Assembly: GCA_028023455.1 (NCBI GenBank)
Contig: JAQFVV010012395.1
Location: 4,900,001-4,964,000, forward strand
Source: Epiperipatus broadwayi
Taxonomy: Eukaryota; Onychophora; Udeonychophora; Euonychophora; Peripatidae
DNA: 64,000 nucleotides
Direction: 5' to 3'
The position numbers were made by a program, and so were the translations under genes. Below are positions 11,611 through 23,196 of this stretch, piece by piece (positions within the stretch are counted from its first letter, which is position 1; every line of letters begins with the position of its first letter). The notes beneath the pieces were generated by a model. That model saw only the letters and a program-made list of their open reading frames with translations. It was not told the origin of the DNA and did not search any database.

Positions 11611-12362
11611 ACCAAATAATGAGTAAACATCTTTTATATATAAACAAGAAAATGTAATAAAGATCCCAACTGTATCTTTCCTCCATTTTATGCTCAGTCA
11701 CCACAGAGCAACATCTTTTATAATGGCTGTTCAACATTTTACTGTTCTGCATGCTTTAGCGCAGTGGGAGAGTATCAGATACTGAGTATAAAATTCTAGG
11801 ATTGATTACAGTTCTGGTATTCAACTTTCTTATAAACTCCTGCGCATGAAAGCCATTCAATTATTTCATCAAATCTGACACCAAATAATAATTTGTTTGT
11901 TCCTCTTACTTAATGATTTAGAATTCTTTAGCTCTCAAGTCAATTATATTACTATTATGGCAAATCACATAAAACAATACGATTGGCCTACAATATTCAA
12001 GATCCTTAAACACCAATGCTGGACTCATTACTTGATGGTCTGCCTGGAATCCAAATATTAATTAGCCTGTCCAATAGTAAAGTGATAGTATAGAGAGGTA
12101 AAGATTTCTAAACTGTATCTCAACTTGGCATTTATGTGCTTGAATGCCCCATAATCTTTAATATGACTAACAATTTGATTTGCAGTCTGCATCACTAAAA
12201 TATATAATTTCTAATCTGGTGACAGCTTATTAAAACATTGGGAACAAGTTGATCTGAATTTAAAATTTTGGATTATTTGAAATTTTAAGTCATTGATTCA
12301 AATAGTAGGGCAAGATTAAACAATCAAAAACTGTCCATAAAGCATTAAATGCCAATGCTACT
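11611..12362. other. Intron DNA, nothing recognised
   Basis: AT-rich sequence between a family A pair and a microsatellite. No motif or repeat recognised. Confidence 0.5.
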
Positions 12363-12531
12363 GTTGCTGCTGCTGCTGCTGCTTCTTCTTCTTGTTCTTC
12401 TTCTTCTACTACTACTGCTACTACTACTGCTACTGCTACTGCTACTACTACTGCTACTACTACTACCACCATAAAGCATTAAATGCCAATGCTGCTGCTG
12501 CTTCTTCTTCTTCTTCTACTACTACTACTAC

Positions 12532-12593
<62 letters not shown>

Positions 12594-12595
12594 GG
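12363..12595. repeat. Compound trinucleotide microsatellite (CTG/CTT/CTA/ATT)
   Basis: Blocks of CTG, CTT and CTA, then an uninterrupted ATT run (about 12533-12591). The segment ATAAAGCATTAAATGCCAATGC occurs twice (from about 12335 and 12471), so the array has a higher-order duplication. The leucine-, isoleucine- and valine-rich ORFs here are repeat artefacts. Confidence 0.95.
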
Positions 12596-12796
12596 TAAAG
12601 CATTGATCGGGAGTGAACCTGGGTCGGCTGCTTGGAAGGCAGCCACACTAATCACTAGGCCACCAGCACTTGACTAATATCTATTATTTTTACCCAATAT
12701 TTATGCAATTTGAGTATAGAATGAAAAGATATATGTCATTACTATCAATATATATTTAACAATTTTTTAAAAAAATCAACACCAACAATAGCTTAC

Positions 12797-12929
12797 CTGA
12801 TATTTATTTGTAGAATTAAAAGGAATTTCACATATTTTTTTATTCTTCTGCCTCATTTCCATCACATCACCATATCCTAACTGGACAAACTTGAGGATTG
12901 CAGATTCAGAAGCATCTCCACTGGTATCT
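12797..12929 (-). CDS. Na+/K+-ATPase alpha subunit, exon (N domain, GDASESA to NKYQ)
   Basis: Seen: on the minus strand the exon completes an Arg codon with one base, then reads [13 protein letters not shown] and ends [13 protein letters not shown] before donor GTAAGC. Acceptor TTATTAAG. Length 133 nt (1 + 44 codons). Known: in the sodium pump the Glu of ASESA (Glu446 in mammals), the Phe of PFNST (Phe475) and the Lys of NKYQ (Lys480) line the ATP pocket; all three are retained. The stretch between them ([14 protein letters not shown]) is a normally variable part of the domain. Phases fit the exons at 22107-22218 (ending in CG of Arg) and 226-418, so no exon is missing between them. Confidence 0.95.
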
Positions 12930-13004
12930 CTTAATAACATTAAATATATTTAATTAATATGATTTGTGTTCTTTATTATTTTTTAAAATGCTTTTTTACA
13001 ACCC

Positions 13005-13047
13005 ATTAGTCACATTTTCGATTGCTCCAACAATCTTCTTTAGAACT
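13005..13047 (-). ncRNA. Decayed hammerhead-like motif, left arm of the 13-kb foldback
   Basis: Minus strand: core CTAAAGAA, perfect hairpin GATTG/CAATC, then GAAAATGTGAC. It is the partner of the motif at 13074-13114, with the core mutated (CTAA for CTGA). Confidence 0.4.
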
Positions 13048-13073
13048 TCTACTTATATTTCCAAATAAGTAAA

Positions 13074-13114
13074 TGTTCTGAAGAAGCTTGCTGGGGCAAC
13101 TGAAACTGTCAATA
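13074..13114 (+). ncRNA. Hammerhead-like motif, right arm of the 13-kb foldback
   Basis: Seen: stem I TGTT/AATA (one G-U pair), core CTGAAGA followed by an extra A, stem II TTGC/GCAA continuing to the base with one unpaired C, GAAAC, and cleavage triplet GTC. Stem III would be very short (AC/GU around one base). The opposite arm shows that stem II was probably a perfect hairpin originally. Confidence 0.45.
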
Positions 13115-13146
13115 GTGGGTTGTAAAGAAGCATTGTAAAAAATAAA

Positions 13147-13754
13147 AAAGAACATAGATAGTATTAATATTATATGGATTTGGCAATGCAATAAGAAAGA
13201 TAAAGTTATACTATATTTAATTAATTAGTAAAATTTGGAAACATTTAAATAAATTGTTTATCAATAATAATTTAGTCAAAATTATATTACCAAAAATGTC
13301 AAATAAGAGCTTCTGGCTACTCAGTATTTATGGTACCTGCATGGTTCAATGCTGTAGTAGAGTCACACATTTTGGACTGCTACTCAATATTTATTGTACT
13401 TGCATGTTTTGGTGCTGTGGTAAAGTAATAGATTCTGGAACTCAAGATTTATTGAATCATGGCTCAAACCTGTCACTTCCAGTACTGAAACTGTTTATGA
13501 ATTCCTATGCAACAAATCATTTTATTATTGCTGTCATTCATATTCCTAAATGATCATAAAATAGTTCCTATAATGAAGTTCCAGTCTATTTAGTACTAAC
13601 AAAATATTGATAGTTTTACAAAGATCCTGAAATTAGAAACATAACACATCTTGATATTATGTAATTGCAGTTTCTTAATGATATGACATTACCTGCTTTA
13701 ATTAAGTAACTGCAATTACCATTGTAAGTTACACTTTCCTGCAGTTTTTTTTCA
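13147..13754. other. Intron DNA, nothing recognised
   Basis: AT-rich. The 99-codon ORF at 13254-13553 has no motif I recognise and is probably a chance frame. Confidence 0.5.
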
Positions 13755-13969
13755 AACTCTAGCAGGAAACAAATCTAGAAATCTCAATGAATATATAAAG
13801 ACAGAGGTGTCCCAAAATGAAACTTCTGTTTTTAAATAAATATCAGTTGAAGTTTATGACTCCAACTCTAGCAGGAAACAAATCTAGAAATCTCAATGAA
13901 TATATAAAGACAGAGGTGTCCCAAAATGAAACTTCTGTTTTTAAATAAATATCAGTTGAAGTTTATGAC
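13755..13969. repeat. 109-bp direct tandem duplication
   Basis: A unit of 109 bp, starting AACTCTAGCAGGAAAC, is present twice in tandem (from 13755 and from 13864), almost identical. Recent duplication. Confidence 0.9.
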
Positions 13970-14029
13970 CCCAGTTAAAGTTTATGACTCAGACAAACAG
14001 TTATATTTGGTCATATCATCTTTTTCCCA

Positions 14030-14400
14030 TCCATAAAGTAAATGTAAATAAAGAAGAGCTTGAGAGGTGTGCCAGTAATCATCAGTCATTTATTCATTAC
14101 CTAGTTATGGTTATATATAAGGGATTCGAACTCAGATTTTCACATGACCCTCAACTCTCCATACCATCTCATATTGCTTTACTCACCTGATCACACACAT
14201 GTTGAAAGGATATATAATCACCAATATATGTATTTCATGCTAAACCAGCAATCATCTGTTGGCCTAGATTACTATCTCCACACATATATACAATCAGTGC
14301 TGAGCTTTATATTAAGATAGCCAATCTTCATACTTTAATGGACAGGCTTCAAACTACTCCAACCCATGACCTGTCAGCCATCCATTTCATTGAAATTTAA
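14030..14400 (-). repeat. Repeat family B, copy B1
   Basis: Shares long stretches with 21460-21760 (CATGCTAAACCAGCAATCAT; CTTCATACTTTAATGGACA) and more distantly with 51.2 and 51.6 kb. On the minus strand it holds a hammerhead motif (14221-14262) followed, toward the 3' side, by a tRNA-like T-arm GAGTTCGAATCCC (at about 14124-14136). Inference: a short tRNA-related, hammerhead-bearing retroelement. Confidence 0.75.
14221..14262 (-). ncRNA. Hammerhead motif, family B copy B1 (one core mutation)
   Basis: Minus strand, 42 nt: stem I CCAA/TTGG, core CAGATGA (the invariant U4 is A), stem II TGCT/AGCA, GAAA, stem III AU/AU with loop ACAU, cleavage A. The core change would be expected to abolish or greatly reduce cleavage. 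Confidence 0.65.
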
Positions 14401-17400
14401 TGAAAACATGCAGTAAATAAGATTATACTCTAGAATTGAATAAAAACCTTGCTTTAATATCAGACACCATCCATTTCATTTCTGATCATTAATTTTAATG
14501 TATTCCTGAATCAGTTCTTTCCATCTTACTCTAAAGCCATGTACTGGAAGTTTTAGTAATCAGTTTCTAAAAGCATATGTAAATAAAGGGGGAAATCGTG
14601 TGACATTTTGTCTTTGTATTTATACACTCACTACAATCTAATATTGTTAATCAAAATTTTAAGTTGCATTTACTTTGACTTTTATCATGAATTATTAATG
14701 CCACATGCAATTGAAAAGTGCACACAGAGGCAAAATTCTTCATACAGTAGCATCACTCAATTGAAAAGTAGTGATATCAAACATTCTAAATGGTAAAAAT
14801 TATTATTATATTATAATTACAGAAATTATGTTACAATAATAATACATATATAAACTATATTGCCACTATTATATTTTCAAATTATTCTTTTTTTTCTTTT
14901 TGCTTAATATAAAACATTATTTGTATATGAAAGATTATTAAATCCCAGTAAAAATACAATATTGAAATTTCCATTATTATCTTACAAAGTCAACTATAAT
15001 ATATAAATTAATTTGATTCATATTTAAATTGTGTGCTTTTAATATTTTTATTTATTGAAATTTAAATATTTTTTTTATTATCAGAAATGTGATGTAAATA
15101 TTCTAAAAAATAGTTTGTGAGTTTAAGACATGCATTTTTTTTTTAGGTTGCCAATTTAACATATGTTCTACGTGTAGCAAAGAAATCAAATGTCCTACAC
15201 ATATTAGTGAAAAAATGAGAATGACAGACTCAAGAACTCAAGGTTACTAGATTTATTCCTAGTTGGGGAAGTAAAAAAAAGAATCAAGTGAAGGGAAATA
15301 AGTAGTCTATCATTTTAGTATTTAAGTGTCAGTTGATATCCCAAGTAATTGACTATACAAATACTTATTGAACATTTGGATGTAAAATGAGGGGGAAATA
15401 TTTTCATTAAAATTTAAAGAAATTTCTTTATGAATTTTGAAGCATGAATAAGATATTCATTTTTTTAAAGCTGGAATAATTATGGATAGTTGTATAGAAT
15501 GGCTTCTTTTTATATGAAATTAAAAAAAAATTGAATATAAATAAATATTTACATAGAAATTCTTTTAGAAAAAATTCATACATATCTTCTTATCCACTAG
15601 TATTAAATCACTCTGATAACATCAAAAGATTCCATTTTCTTTTTTTAATTCACTTTACTAAATTGTTTCATCAATCCTAATACTCTTTTTCATCTTCTCA
15701 CCTTTATATTTTTATCAATCCTCATATAACTTATCTCATTTTTCTTTGGGAATAAATTGAATATAACATTTTCATAAATAAAAGCTCAATCACTCACTCA
15801 AAATACATAAATAACAAGAAAATAGTATACCAATGTACAAATACCATATACAAAGACAAGGAACAAAATTATTCAATATATATATATATACAAATTGTAA
15901 ATAAAATAAATTTTTAAAAAGCCTATTGCAAAGTTAAAGCTTCCTCAATAACTCCTCATGGAAGAAGAGAGGAGAAAGCATTACTGAACAGGCTTTTCAA
16001 TTGCTAGGTGATGAGAATTTTAGTGGTTATCTTTGGTCTATCATTTATCTAACTATAGCAAGATACTTATTTACTAATATTGAAAGTTTTTCTAGATTGA
16101 CTTTGGAAAAATTTTAAGTTTTACTAGATTCAGATAATTTGTAGATATAGTAGTTGAATATGATGCCAACATACATATATATTAAATACTGCCTATTGTT
16201 ATACTAGTTATGATAAATAAAATCATATAACTTTACAATACTGGCCAAAAAAAACAACAAAATTTTACCATAACTTCTCCACAACCAGTTTCATTTATTT
16301 GTTAATAGATAAAACCATGATTGTGGAAGAACCCCAGTAAAATTCTGCCCCTGATCAGTATTATAACTTTACATGATTTTTTATTTTAATTATATATAAA
16401 AACAATATATATACATATAATTTAACAATGTTATTTTATCAACCTAAATTAGTCTTTTTAAAATCTCCATTTAATTTTAAAATAAAATAAGATAAAAATC
16501 CTCCTCATTTTATAAAAAAAAAAAAATCTTAAGAATTTATATTTGTAGTTGCTAAGCATGTCCAAATAAATCCTAAGATTTGTTTAATTTTATTTCAATA
16601 TATGAATAAGAATTAGTCTTTTATTCTGACTTTTATCATGAGAATAAAGCAGAAAAATTCACTTTGAAAAGCTTGATAATTTGTATGATCAATGAAGAAT
16701 AGTTTTTGTATGCTATCATGTTAAAAATTAGAGATAATTTGATGTTTAATTGAAAAAGTCAAAAATAAAATTTGTGCAAATTAAATTTGCCAATTAGCAA
16801 ATTATTGTTATTTATCTTATCATTTATATCAACCACAAGCAAAGATGACAGCCACACTATCATTATTATTTATGTATATAAATAACATTTTCTATTCAAT
16901 TTTTATCTTCATGAATTAGCAACATTATTTTCATTACAAATTAATTTCTTTCATATATTACACTATAACTTCTATATATAAAAAAACTAAATTATCAAAA
17001 AACAAATATATAAAAAAACTGCATATAAAGACATAAAATCAAATCAAGATTTTAACATGATTTTAATATTATTTTTAATGACTTTTAGATCTGAAATCCA
17101 TCTTCCCATGAGAAATGTGTCTATCATGTAAAAATAGAATTAGATGTAGTTGCTATTTGCATGGTCTATATTCAAAAATTTATCTATTTTATTTAGTTTG
17201 TAATTTTTTCATAAATTCTATTTATAAGCATTTTTTTTAAAGAAATCTGATATTCTTTCTATGGATGATCCATTTGTAAGTTGGTTTCTTCCAGATATAT
17301 CACATTGTAAAAATTATTATTAATTTTAAAAACAATTTTATATTACTTGAGAATTTTATCTTTTTTTTTTTATTAAGCAGATTATATAATTTTAATCAAT

Positions 17401-18689
17401 AATTTTATAAAAACATCAAAATATCACATAATCACTAATTCATATGCTGTTATTAAGAATGGTAAAAAATATTTTAATACTGTCTTGCATATAAAGTTTA
17501 ACCTATGGTTAAATAAAGATAACTGTAAAATGGTACTTATAATTTTGAAAAATGACACTTATAATTTTGGAATTTCAGAAAAAAAAACACTCAAAATAAC
17601 AAATGATGAAATTAAACATGTATTGTTTCAATAGATTAGATGTTAATATTCCCATGAATTTAGTAAACTTAATAAATTTTAGAAAACATTTTAATAAAAC
17701 TGCTAACATTGAATAAATTCCAATCTAAAATTAAAAGATAAACAAAAAAAAGATTTTGAAGATATCCTACTACTTTGATTAAATATCTATACTACTGGAA
17801 ATTACATATTTTGATTCTATCATTTAACATGATCAACAATGACTATAGAATTTCATCAAAACTAATCCTAGAAGATGGAATTCTCCAATATATCCCACAT
17901 ATCCACATTTGCACCTCTCTACTGCTGGTTTATTTTAAAATAATCATAACTACTCTATCTTCATTTTGTTTTCATTCTGGTTATAGTCATTTCAACATAT
18001 AATTTACATAGCCCTAAGAAATCGTTGAAGTCAGTTCAAAATTATTTTCTAGACAGATGTTTGCTTTTTATTATATTCTTCTATTTTCTAAACCCATTTG
18101 ATTAAGAAACATCTCAACTCCAGAAGACATAATACAGAGGAAAATTATTTGACAATAATTCAGAAAGATCCAAAACCTATTTTGATGTCAATTTTTACTA
18201 CTATTTGCAGGTTTACTCAATTTTTGAAAATTAAAGTCATAAATCAAACCTTAACAGCTACTTATCAGCTACAAAAATTTAATTTCATTGCAACTTATTA
18301 TCCACCCATTTTGTTGTGTTTGCATTGTAATTCCTGCAGTTGAAAAAAGATGTCACTACTTTAATGCTGACTGACTTGCTGTGCTGACATGGCTGATTTG
18401 TACCACAAGTTAAAGTTTATATATATTGAGAATATTTTCCAAGAATTTGACTGCTACAAAAATTGTTTGCTTATTGTGTGAAGGTGGAGAGAAAATTGGG
18501 GTCAAAAGAGATAGACTTAATTAGATTTGCAAAGATTGGGAATAATATTGATAACATTTAGAAAGTGACAATTTATCCAAACCACTTCAAACACTTTACC
18601 AAAACTCTTTATTTGTACATATACATACACCTACGTTTGTATTTATAGGATATTATGGCAAAAATAAAGAAAAGTGTGATTTTGGTAAT
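14401..18689. other. Long AT-rich intron stretch without genes
   Basis: More than 4 kb of very AT-rich sequence with A/T homopolymers. A fragment of the family A end (CATACAGTAGCATCACTC) occurs near 14741. The ORFs at 14608-14796, 17775-18002 and 18098-18343 have no recognisable motif. No exon with splice sites found. Confidence 0.5.
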
Positions 18690-19195
18690 ATTTAGAAAGT
18701 GTTTCATTATATCATTTTAAAAATTGTATTTAAGATTAGTTGGGTTTTAGTAAGTTTGCTACTAAAGAACTTTTAATTTTAGAAAGAAAGTGATTTATTT
18801 GAGAAAGAATATATTTTGAGGTCTAAGGTTGGGAGACACATGTTTATCAGCCACCATTGAAAGAAAATAAGTATTTCTCCATTTATATAAAGGGGTTTAA
18901 AGAGTATGAGAGGAAGCATAATGTTAAATTTAGAGTAGAGGACTTGGAAAAACAAGGAATATGGATAGCATTTGTATCCCACAATGATATATAATGATTA
19001 GAAAAAAATTAGGTATGTTGTGGTAGAATGCATCATATGTGATGAGGTTATCATTTGAAATGCTTAAGTAAGACTAGAAAGGATGTAACAGGTTTATGAT
19101 TATATATATTTTAAATGTGATAAAAGAGGTGAAAAGGTGCTTTCTAAGTGTAGATAGTTGACAGAGAAAGTCATGAGAAATGGAGCAAAATGTAG

Positions 19196-19435
19196 TTGAA
19201 GTATGTTTTTAGTGGGGTGACAAAAGATATGGATGAAAAAATAAATAGTGCAATGAAGATTTTTAGCCAAAATATAAGTAAGATAGAGGAAGAGATAAAG
19301 TATGTAGAAGCAAAATTAAAATTGTTAGAGATGAAGTGTGAGCAGATAAAGATATTATTGAATAGGAATGATAAGGAAGAAGTAGATAAGAAAATTCAGA
19401 AGGTGAAAGAGAATGTTGGAAAAGTAAACTCCTGA
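19196..19435 (+). pseudogene. CR1-like ORF1 coiled-coil segment
   Basis: Seen: 79 codons rich in Glu, Lys, Ile and Leu with heptad-like spacing (KIEEEIKYVEAKLKLLEMK). It closely matches the same part of the L2 ORF1 at 61046-60699. Coiled coils in LINE ORF1 proteins drive multimerisation on the element RNA. Stops upstream interrupt the PHD-like part, so this is a fragment of a dead ORF1. Confidence 0.75.
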
Positions 19436-19439
19436 GAAA

Positions 19440-19915
19440 GTATTGATAGGTAATTTGCTAATTAGAGAATGTGGAGATGTAATTTCAAGGGAAAATAGAA
19501 ACAAGTTATGTAAGAATATGTCTGACTTTAGAAAGAATTAGGAATGTTATAGATAAGGCAGAGAAACAAGAGAGTAGAAATATATATGTTATGGTAGAGA
19601 CAAATAATTTATCAGAGTCTTTGGAGGAAGTAATGGATGATACATAGAATTGATTAGTAATGTGAGTAAGATTAAAGAAAGAATAGAAATAGTTGAATTA
19701 TTACCAAGATTTGACAATAGATATATGCTAAATAGGGCATGTCCAATAAATGAGAGATTGAAAAAATTGTGTGAGAGAAATGATATTATATTTGTGGATG
19801 TGTGATATTTTTTTATTAGTAAGAAGGAGTTATATAGTAAAGATGGATTGCACGTAGCAAAACAAGTTTTAAGGAGTTTGATTTATAAAGAATATAGTTT
19901 GGAAACTTATAAAGG
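19440..19915 (+). pseudogene. SGNH/GDSL-like esterase segment of LINE ORF1
   Basis: Seen: LIGNLLIRECGD corresponds to the L2 sequence LIGDSLIRECG, so the GDS nucleophile block has become GNL here. A GTNN-like block (ETNNLSES near 19600) and a terminal block with SKDGLH (near 19840, the D-x-x-H type end) follow in order. Several stops and frame changes intervene. Known: SGNH hydrolases use Ser in the GDSL block and Asp/His in the DxxH block. The loss of Ser shows the copy is inactive. Confidence 0.6.
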
Positions 19916-20625
19916 GGGTGGGGTTTTAAATTGCAGTTTTATTAGAAACAAAAAAAATGGATGTGAAGTAAGAAATAAAGAAAAGGTAGCTGATTTAGAT
20001 ATAAATGTAGATGTGGAGAGGGAATGGATTTTTAAAATTAATGGTAAGTTACTTATAAATGTAATGGAGAAGAGAGAGTCAAAAGAATTTATAAAAGAAT
20101 AGTTAGGAAAGAAGAAATTGTTAAAAATGGATATTTGAGTATGCAATGTGGTAGGAGACCAGACAAGTGTCTGAAATTAAACAAAGAGGTTAAAAATTAA
20201 AAGCTTGAGGTACTAGCAGTAGTGGAAACACATCTAAGAGAAGAAGAAGAAGAACCTACACTGGAAGACATATAAATTTATGTCAAAAAATGTTTAAATA
20301 CTATTTTTAAGAACATTTGTGGTTTGAGATAAGATTAGGAAGACAAGAATGGATGGTGGCTATAGTGTATATAGCCAATGGAGATAGTCAAAATATAATT
20401 GAGTGGAACAGTAGCATATATGAATGCTAGTTAAAGAGATACAGAGTTTCCAAATAAAGAGAAGAGAATAATGATTATAGGGGATATGAATGGGCATATT
20501 GAAGAAATTGGATGATGTAGATAACAAGAATGAACAGTTTGAAGAACTTTTGTCAGAGAATAAGTTTGAAAATTGGAAATCTATCAAATATTTATGAGTT
20601 TGAGCATTGGAAATCTATCAAGGTA

Positions 20626-20990
20626 GTATAGAATACACCAATTTAAGTGGTATTATTCTACTTTAACTGATGACAAAATTTGTGAATATAAATTTAAGGT
20701 AATGCTCCAGCCAATTAGACTATTCTATCAAATTGGTTAGTGCTACCTTAAATTCAATATTTATGAATCTAAAGATCATCAGATTGATTCCCATGCTGGC
20801 GCTGTATCTGACAGAATCATGAATACTTGAAGAAAAAAAGAATTCCAGTTGAAATATGATGTTCTATACTACCAATATGTTATTATTAATAATTGAATGT
20901 TTTTTGAAAATCTTGAATTTTTCTAAAAATATATGGCAATTAAAAGTAGATGATGGAAATAGTCCAATATATAAATGTAAGTAAAATATC
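20626..20990 (+). repeat. Fragment related to the PLE2 3' region, with a tRNA-like part
   Basis: Seen: shares with the 3' ends of PLE2 (33, 36.9 and 37.7 kb) the string CTTAAATTCAATATT, a following AATCTAAAGAT, a CTTGAAGAA box, and GATGATGGAAATAGTCCAA. The segment AATTGGTTAGTGCTACC...GATTGATTCCC resembles tRNA A and B boxes. It abuts the broken end of LINE L1. Confidence 0.6.
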
Positions 20991-21459
20991 ATCATTGCAT
21001 ACACCCAAATAAATGTCTATTATATATTTGTATAAAAATTCGTGCTAATTTTTTCATACCTTCTATAAAAAAAAAACTAAGGTACTGCAGTAATAATTAT
21101 GAAATAATGAGCCAAGATTAATCTGACTTATTTATTCATTATCAACTGTTTCATACAGTACCATGAGTTTTCTCTGATTTATAGTTCCTGATTAAGAAAT
21201 TTCCTATGAAAAAAATCTCTTGGGACTTCTTTCCATATGTTTATTATAATATATAGTAGCAAAGCAATTTTACTTCCAAAGCTTTAGTACAGATTCACCA
21301 ATTCAATCAAGAAACAAAACTGTTGGCACTGTTTCCATAGTTACTCTACTTCAAAGCTTCATTTCAAACATGTATATTTATGTTCTCTTTGTTTTTTGGC
21401 ATTAAATGTGGAGACCTTTTACTTTCTGTCAGTTGTTTCATTTACCAAGCTAGCTAATC

Positions 21460-21760
21460 ATTTTATAATATATAGGGTATATGAGCACAGAATTTCACAT
21501 GACCCACCACTCTCCACACTATCTCATAACACTGATACACTTGAACACATATATGCTGAAAAGATAAATAATCACCAATATCCGTATTTCATGCTAAACC
21601 AGCAATCATCAGTTGGTCCAGATTGCCATTTCTACATATATACAAGTGCTCAGATATATATTAAGACAGCCAGTCTTCATACTTTAATGGACAAGCTTCA
21701 ATCTACTCCACACTCCAACTCTTCAACTGTCCATCCAATTGAAAATTTGATAATGGAATG
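21460..21760 (-). repeat. Repeat family B, copy B2
   Basis: Family B copy about 80 percent similar by eye to B1 (14030-14400), oriented with its ribozyme on the minus strand, the sense strand of the sodium-pump gene. It holds an intact-core hammerhead motif at 21575-21616 and lies about 490 nt downstream of the 22107-22218 exon. The 154-codon ORF on the plus strand here is a by-product. Confidence 0.75.
21575..21616 (-). ncRNA. Hammerhead ribozyme motif, family B copy B2 (intact core)
   Basis: Minus strand, 42 nt. Stem I CCAA/TTGG is perfect. The core CTGATGA is canonical. Stem II TGCT/AGCA has a U-U mismatch at its base. Then GAAA, stem III AU/AU closing loop ACGG, and A as the cleavage-site nucleotide (AUA). 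All residues known to be essential (C3, G5, G8, G12, A13, A14, U16.1) are present. It lies in the intron in gene-sense orientation. Confidence 0.75.
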
Positions 21761-22106
21761 CTCAAAGGCCATCCTGGGGCCGAGATTCTTGTCATACCCC
21801 TGTAGACACAGATCTATAATAAGATTGTGTGTTTCAGCTAATCATTTTATGAAACTATAGACACATTGGAATAAAAATAGAGCTTACTTATGCATCATTA
21901 GAAATTCTCTGTAGCGAATTCTACACTCTTTGAAACTATCTTTTTAAGATTCTTATAATTTTGCTCTCGCTTTTTAGAGTCATGTAACATCTTTTTAATC
22001 ACTTATATTTCTCAATTCTCATTAATTAATCAGAAAGGAAATCTTGGAAAATTGAAACCATATGTATATATTTTAAACAATTTATTGTCAGTATGATTTA
22101 TCTTAC

Positions 22107-22218
22107 CGTTTTAATACTGGTAAATGTTCCTGTTCTGCAATAAATTCGGCTCGGTTACACAGAGCTGCGATACGAAATAATGCCAAGCATGTAGGGGAAC
22201 TTTTATCATATTGAGCGC
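22107..22218 (-). CDS. Na+/K+-ATPase alpha subunit, short exon (DKSSPT...ALCNRA)
   Basis: Seen: 112-nt minus-strand exon between acceptor TTGTTTCAG and donor GTAAGA. It opens with two bases completing a Gly codon, then reads [23 protein letters not shown] and LPVLK, and ends with CG of an Arg codon completed at 12929. Known: this is the variable early N domain of the alpha subunit, with the family hallmark LCNRA. The family usually has Trp at the position that is Cys here (SSPTC), and Gly where this has Ala before LCNRA, so the protein is somewhat diverged here. Both junction phases match the neighbouring exons exactly. Confidence 0.93.
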
Positions 22219-23054
22219 CTGAAACAATTATGTATAAAAAATATTGTAATTATCGGATAAAAACTAAATTAAATATTCTACAATTTTTTTTCCAACATTG
22301 GACTTATATACAAAATTCACTTTTTAATTTAATGTAAAAATCAAAATTTTTGGTGATTTTTATATGTTAATTTATAAAAAAAAATTAAAATAAAAGGAGA
22401 ATGAATGAATGTTTATGTAACATTATAATGAAGAATTAGTAAGTAAGTTTGATAACAAAGTTTAATATAATTTATTAATTGGTAGAATGTTTTTTTAAGA
22501 ACTTTTTTTTCCTTATATGAAGTCTTTGTTTTATTATTTTAATAAATAACTTATTCTGGGATAAAAGCTTTTTCAATATCCCTTTATAGAGAAACAAACT
22601 TCATTATCATCTGTATCTCCATCTCTTCCTTTTCTCTTTCTATTACTTGGGGATTTATAAAAGAAATAGGGATTTCTTCCTCGATTACTTCCTTATCATT
22701 TTCTTCACTGAATCCCATTATCCCAATATATCCTAATTTCTCAACTTTTATTTTCAGTTTTGAATTTTTTTACTTAGACCGATATAACCACTAATATTTA
22801 TTATTTATTTAACATTCACTCTTTCATTCAAAATTTTTTAGAAATCAAAAAAAAAAAACATTTGGTTATTTATTTATTTATTTATATTAAACTACAAACC
22901 CTATTTCAAAATGCTCCATCAATACACATGCACCCCAACTAACATAAACTGATCCTAGCAATAAATTTTGCCTACCTATCTATGAAATATTCCTCAACTG
23001 TGTGAACAAAATCTCACATGAGCTTTACAATTTGAAGCCACACATTGGCAGCAT
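22219..23054. other. Intron DNA upstream of the short exon
   Basis: AT-rich sequence. No repeat family identified with certainty. Confidence 0.5.
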
Positions 23055-23196
23055 TTTGCTTTTTGCATCTCTCATATAAAAACGTGACCATCCCATTTCT
23101 CCTTGAATTGCCTCCTTTGCTGTCCACATCTCTGCATCTATTGCATGTCTTCCTACTTCCCTTTGTACTTTCTCTAAATAATCTAAAACCCTTTTA

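Larger units (their letters stand above)
12976..13146. repeat. Foldback (palindrome) with a hammerhead-like motif in each arm
   Basis: Seen: two arms of about 75 nt in inverted orientation (about 12976-13050 and 13072-13146), sharing TTTACAACCCA and other blocks, around a short AT loop. It lies 47 bp upstream (in gene sense) of the 12797-12929 exon. Each arm carries a related hammerhead-like segment. Inference: a head-to-head pair of short retroelement 3' ends, echoing the PLE pairs. Confidence 0.75.
18690..20625 (+). mobile_element. L1: 5' part of a CR1-like LINE (ORF1 and start of ORF2), decayed
   Basis: Seen on the plus strand: ORF1 remnants in several frames, homologous in order to the minus-strand copy at 61070-59670. 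There is an N-terminal part (EYERKHNVKFRVEDLEKQ near 18900), a PHD-like stretch near 19040, a coiled coil (19196-19435), and an SGNH/GDSL-like esterase segment to about 19910. Then comes the start of ORF2 endonuclease (GDMNGH at about 20480), ending at IGNLSNIY near 20600. Known: CR1-group LINEs can carry ORF1 proteins with PHD finger and esterase domains. The left boundary is approximate. Confidence 0.75.

Noticed and set aside
12290-12677. Several ORFs rich in Leu, Ile, Val or Tyr over the 12.4-kb microsatellite
   Set aside because: They are direct translations of trinucleotide repeats with no other features.
21396-21860. 154-codon plus-strand ORF
   Set aside because: It covers the antisense of repeat family B; no motif, and family B copies elsewhere do not keep the frame.
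23025-23054. Continuation of the L3 reverse transcriptase past DAKSKM
   Set aside because: L2 shows different sequence here; the LINE homology stops at about 23055, so the remaining codons are flanking DNA read in frame.
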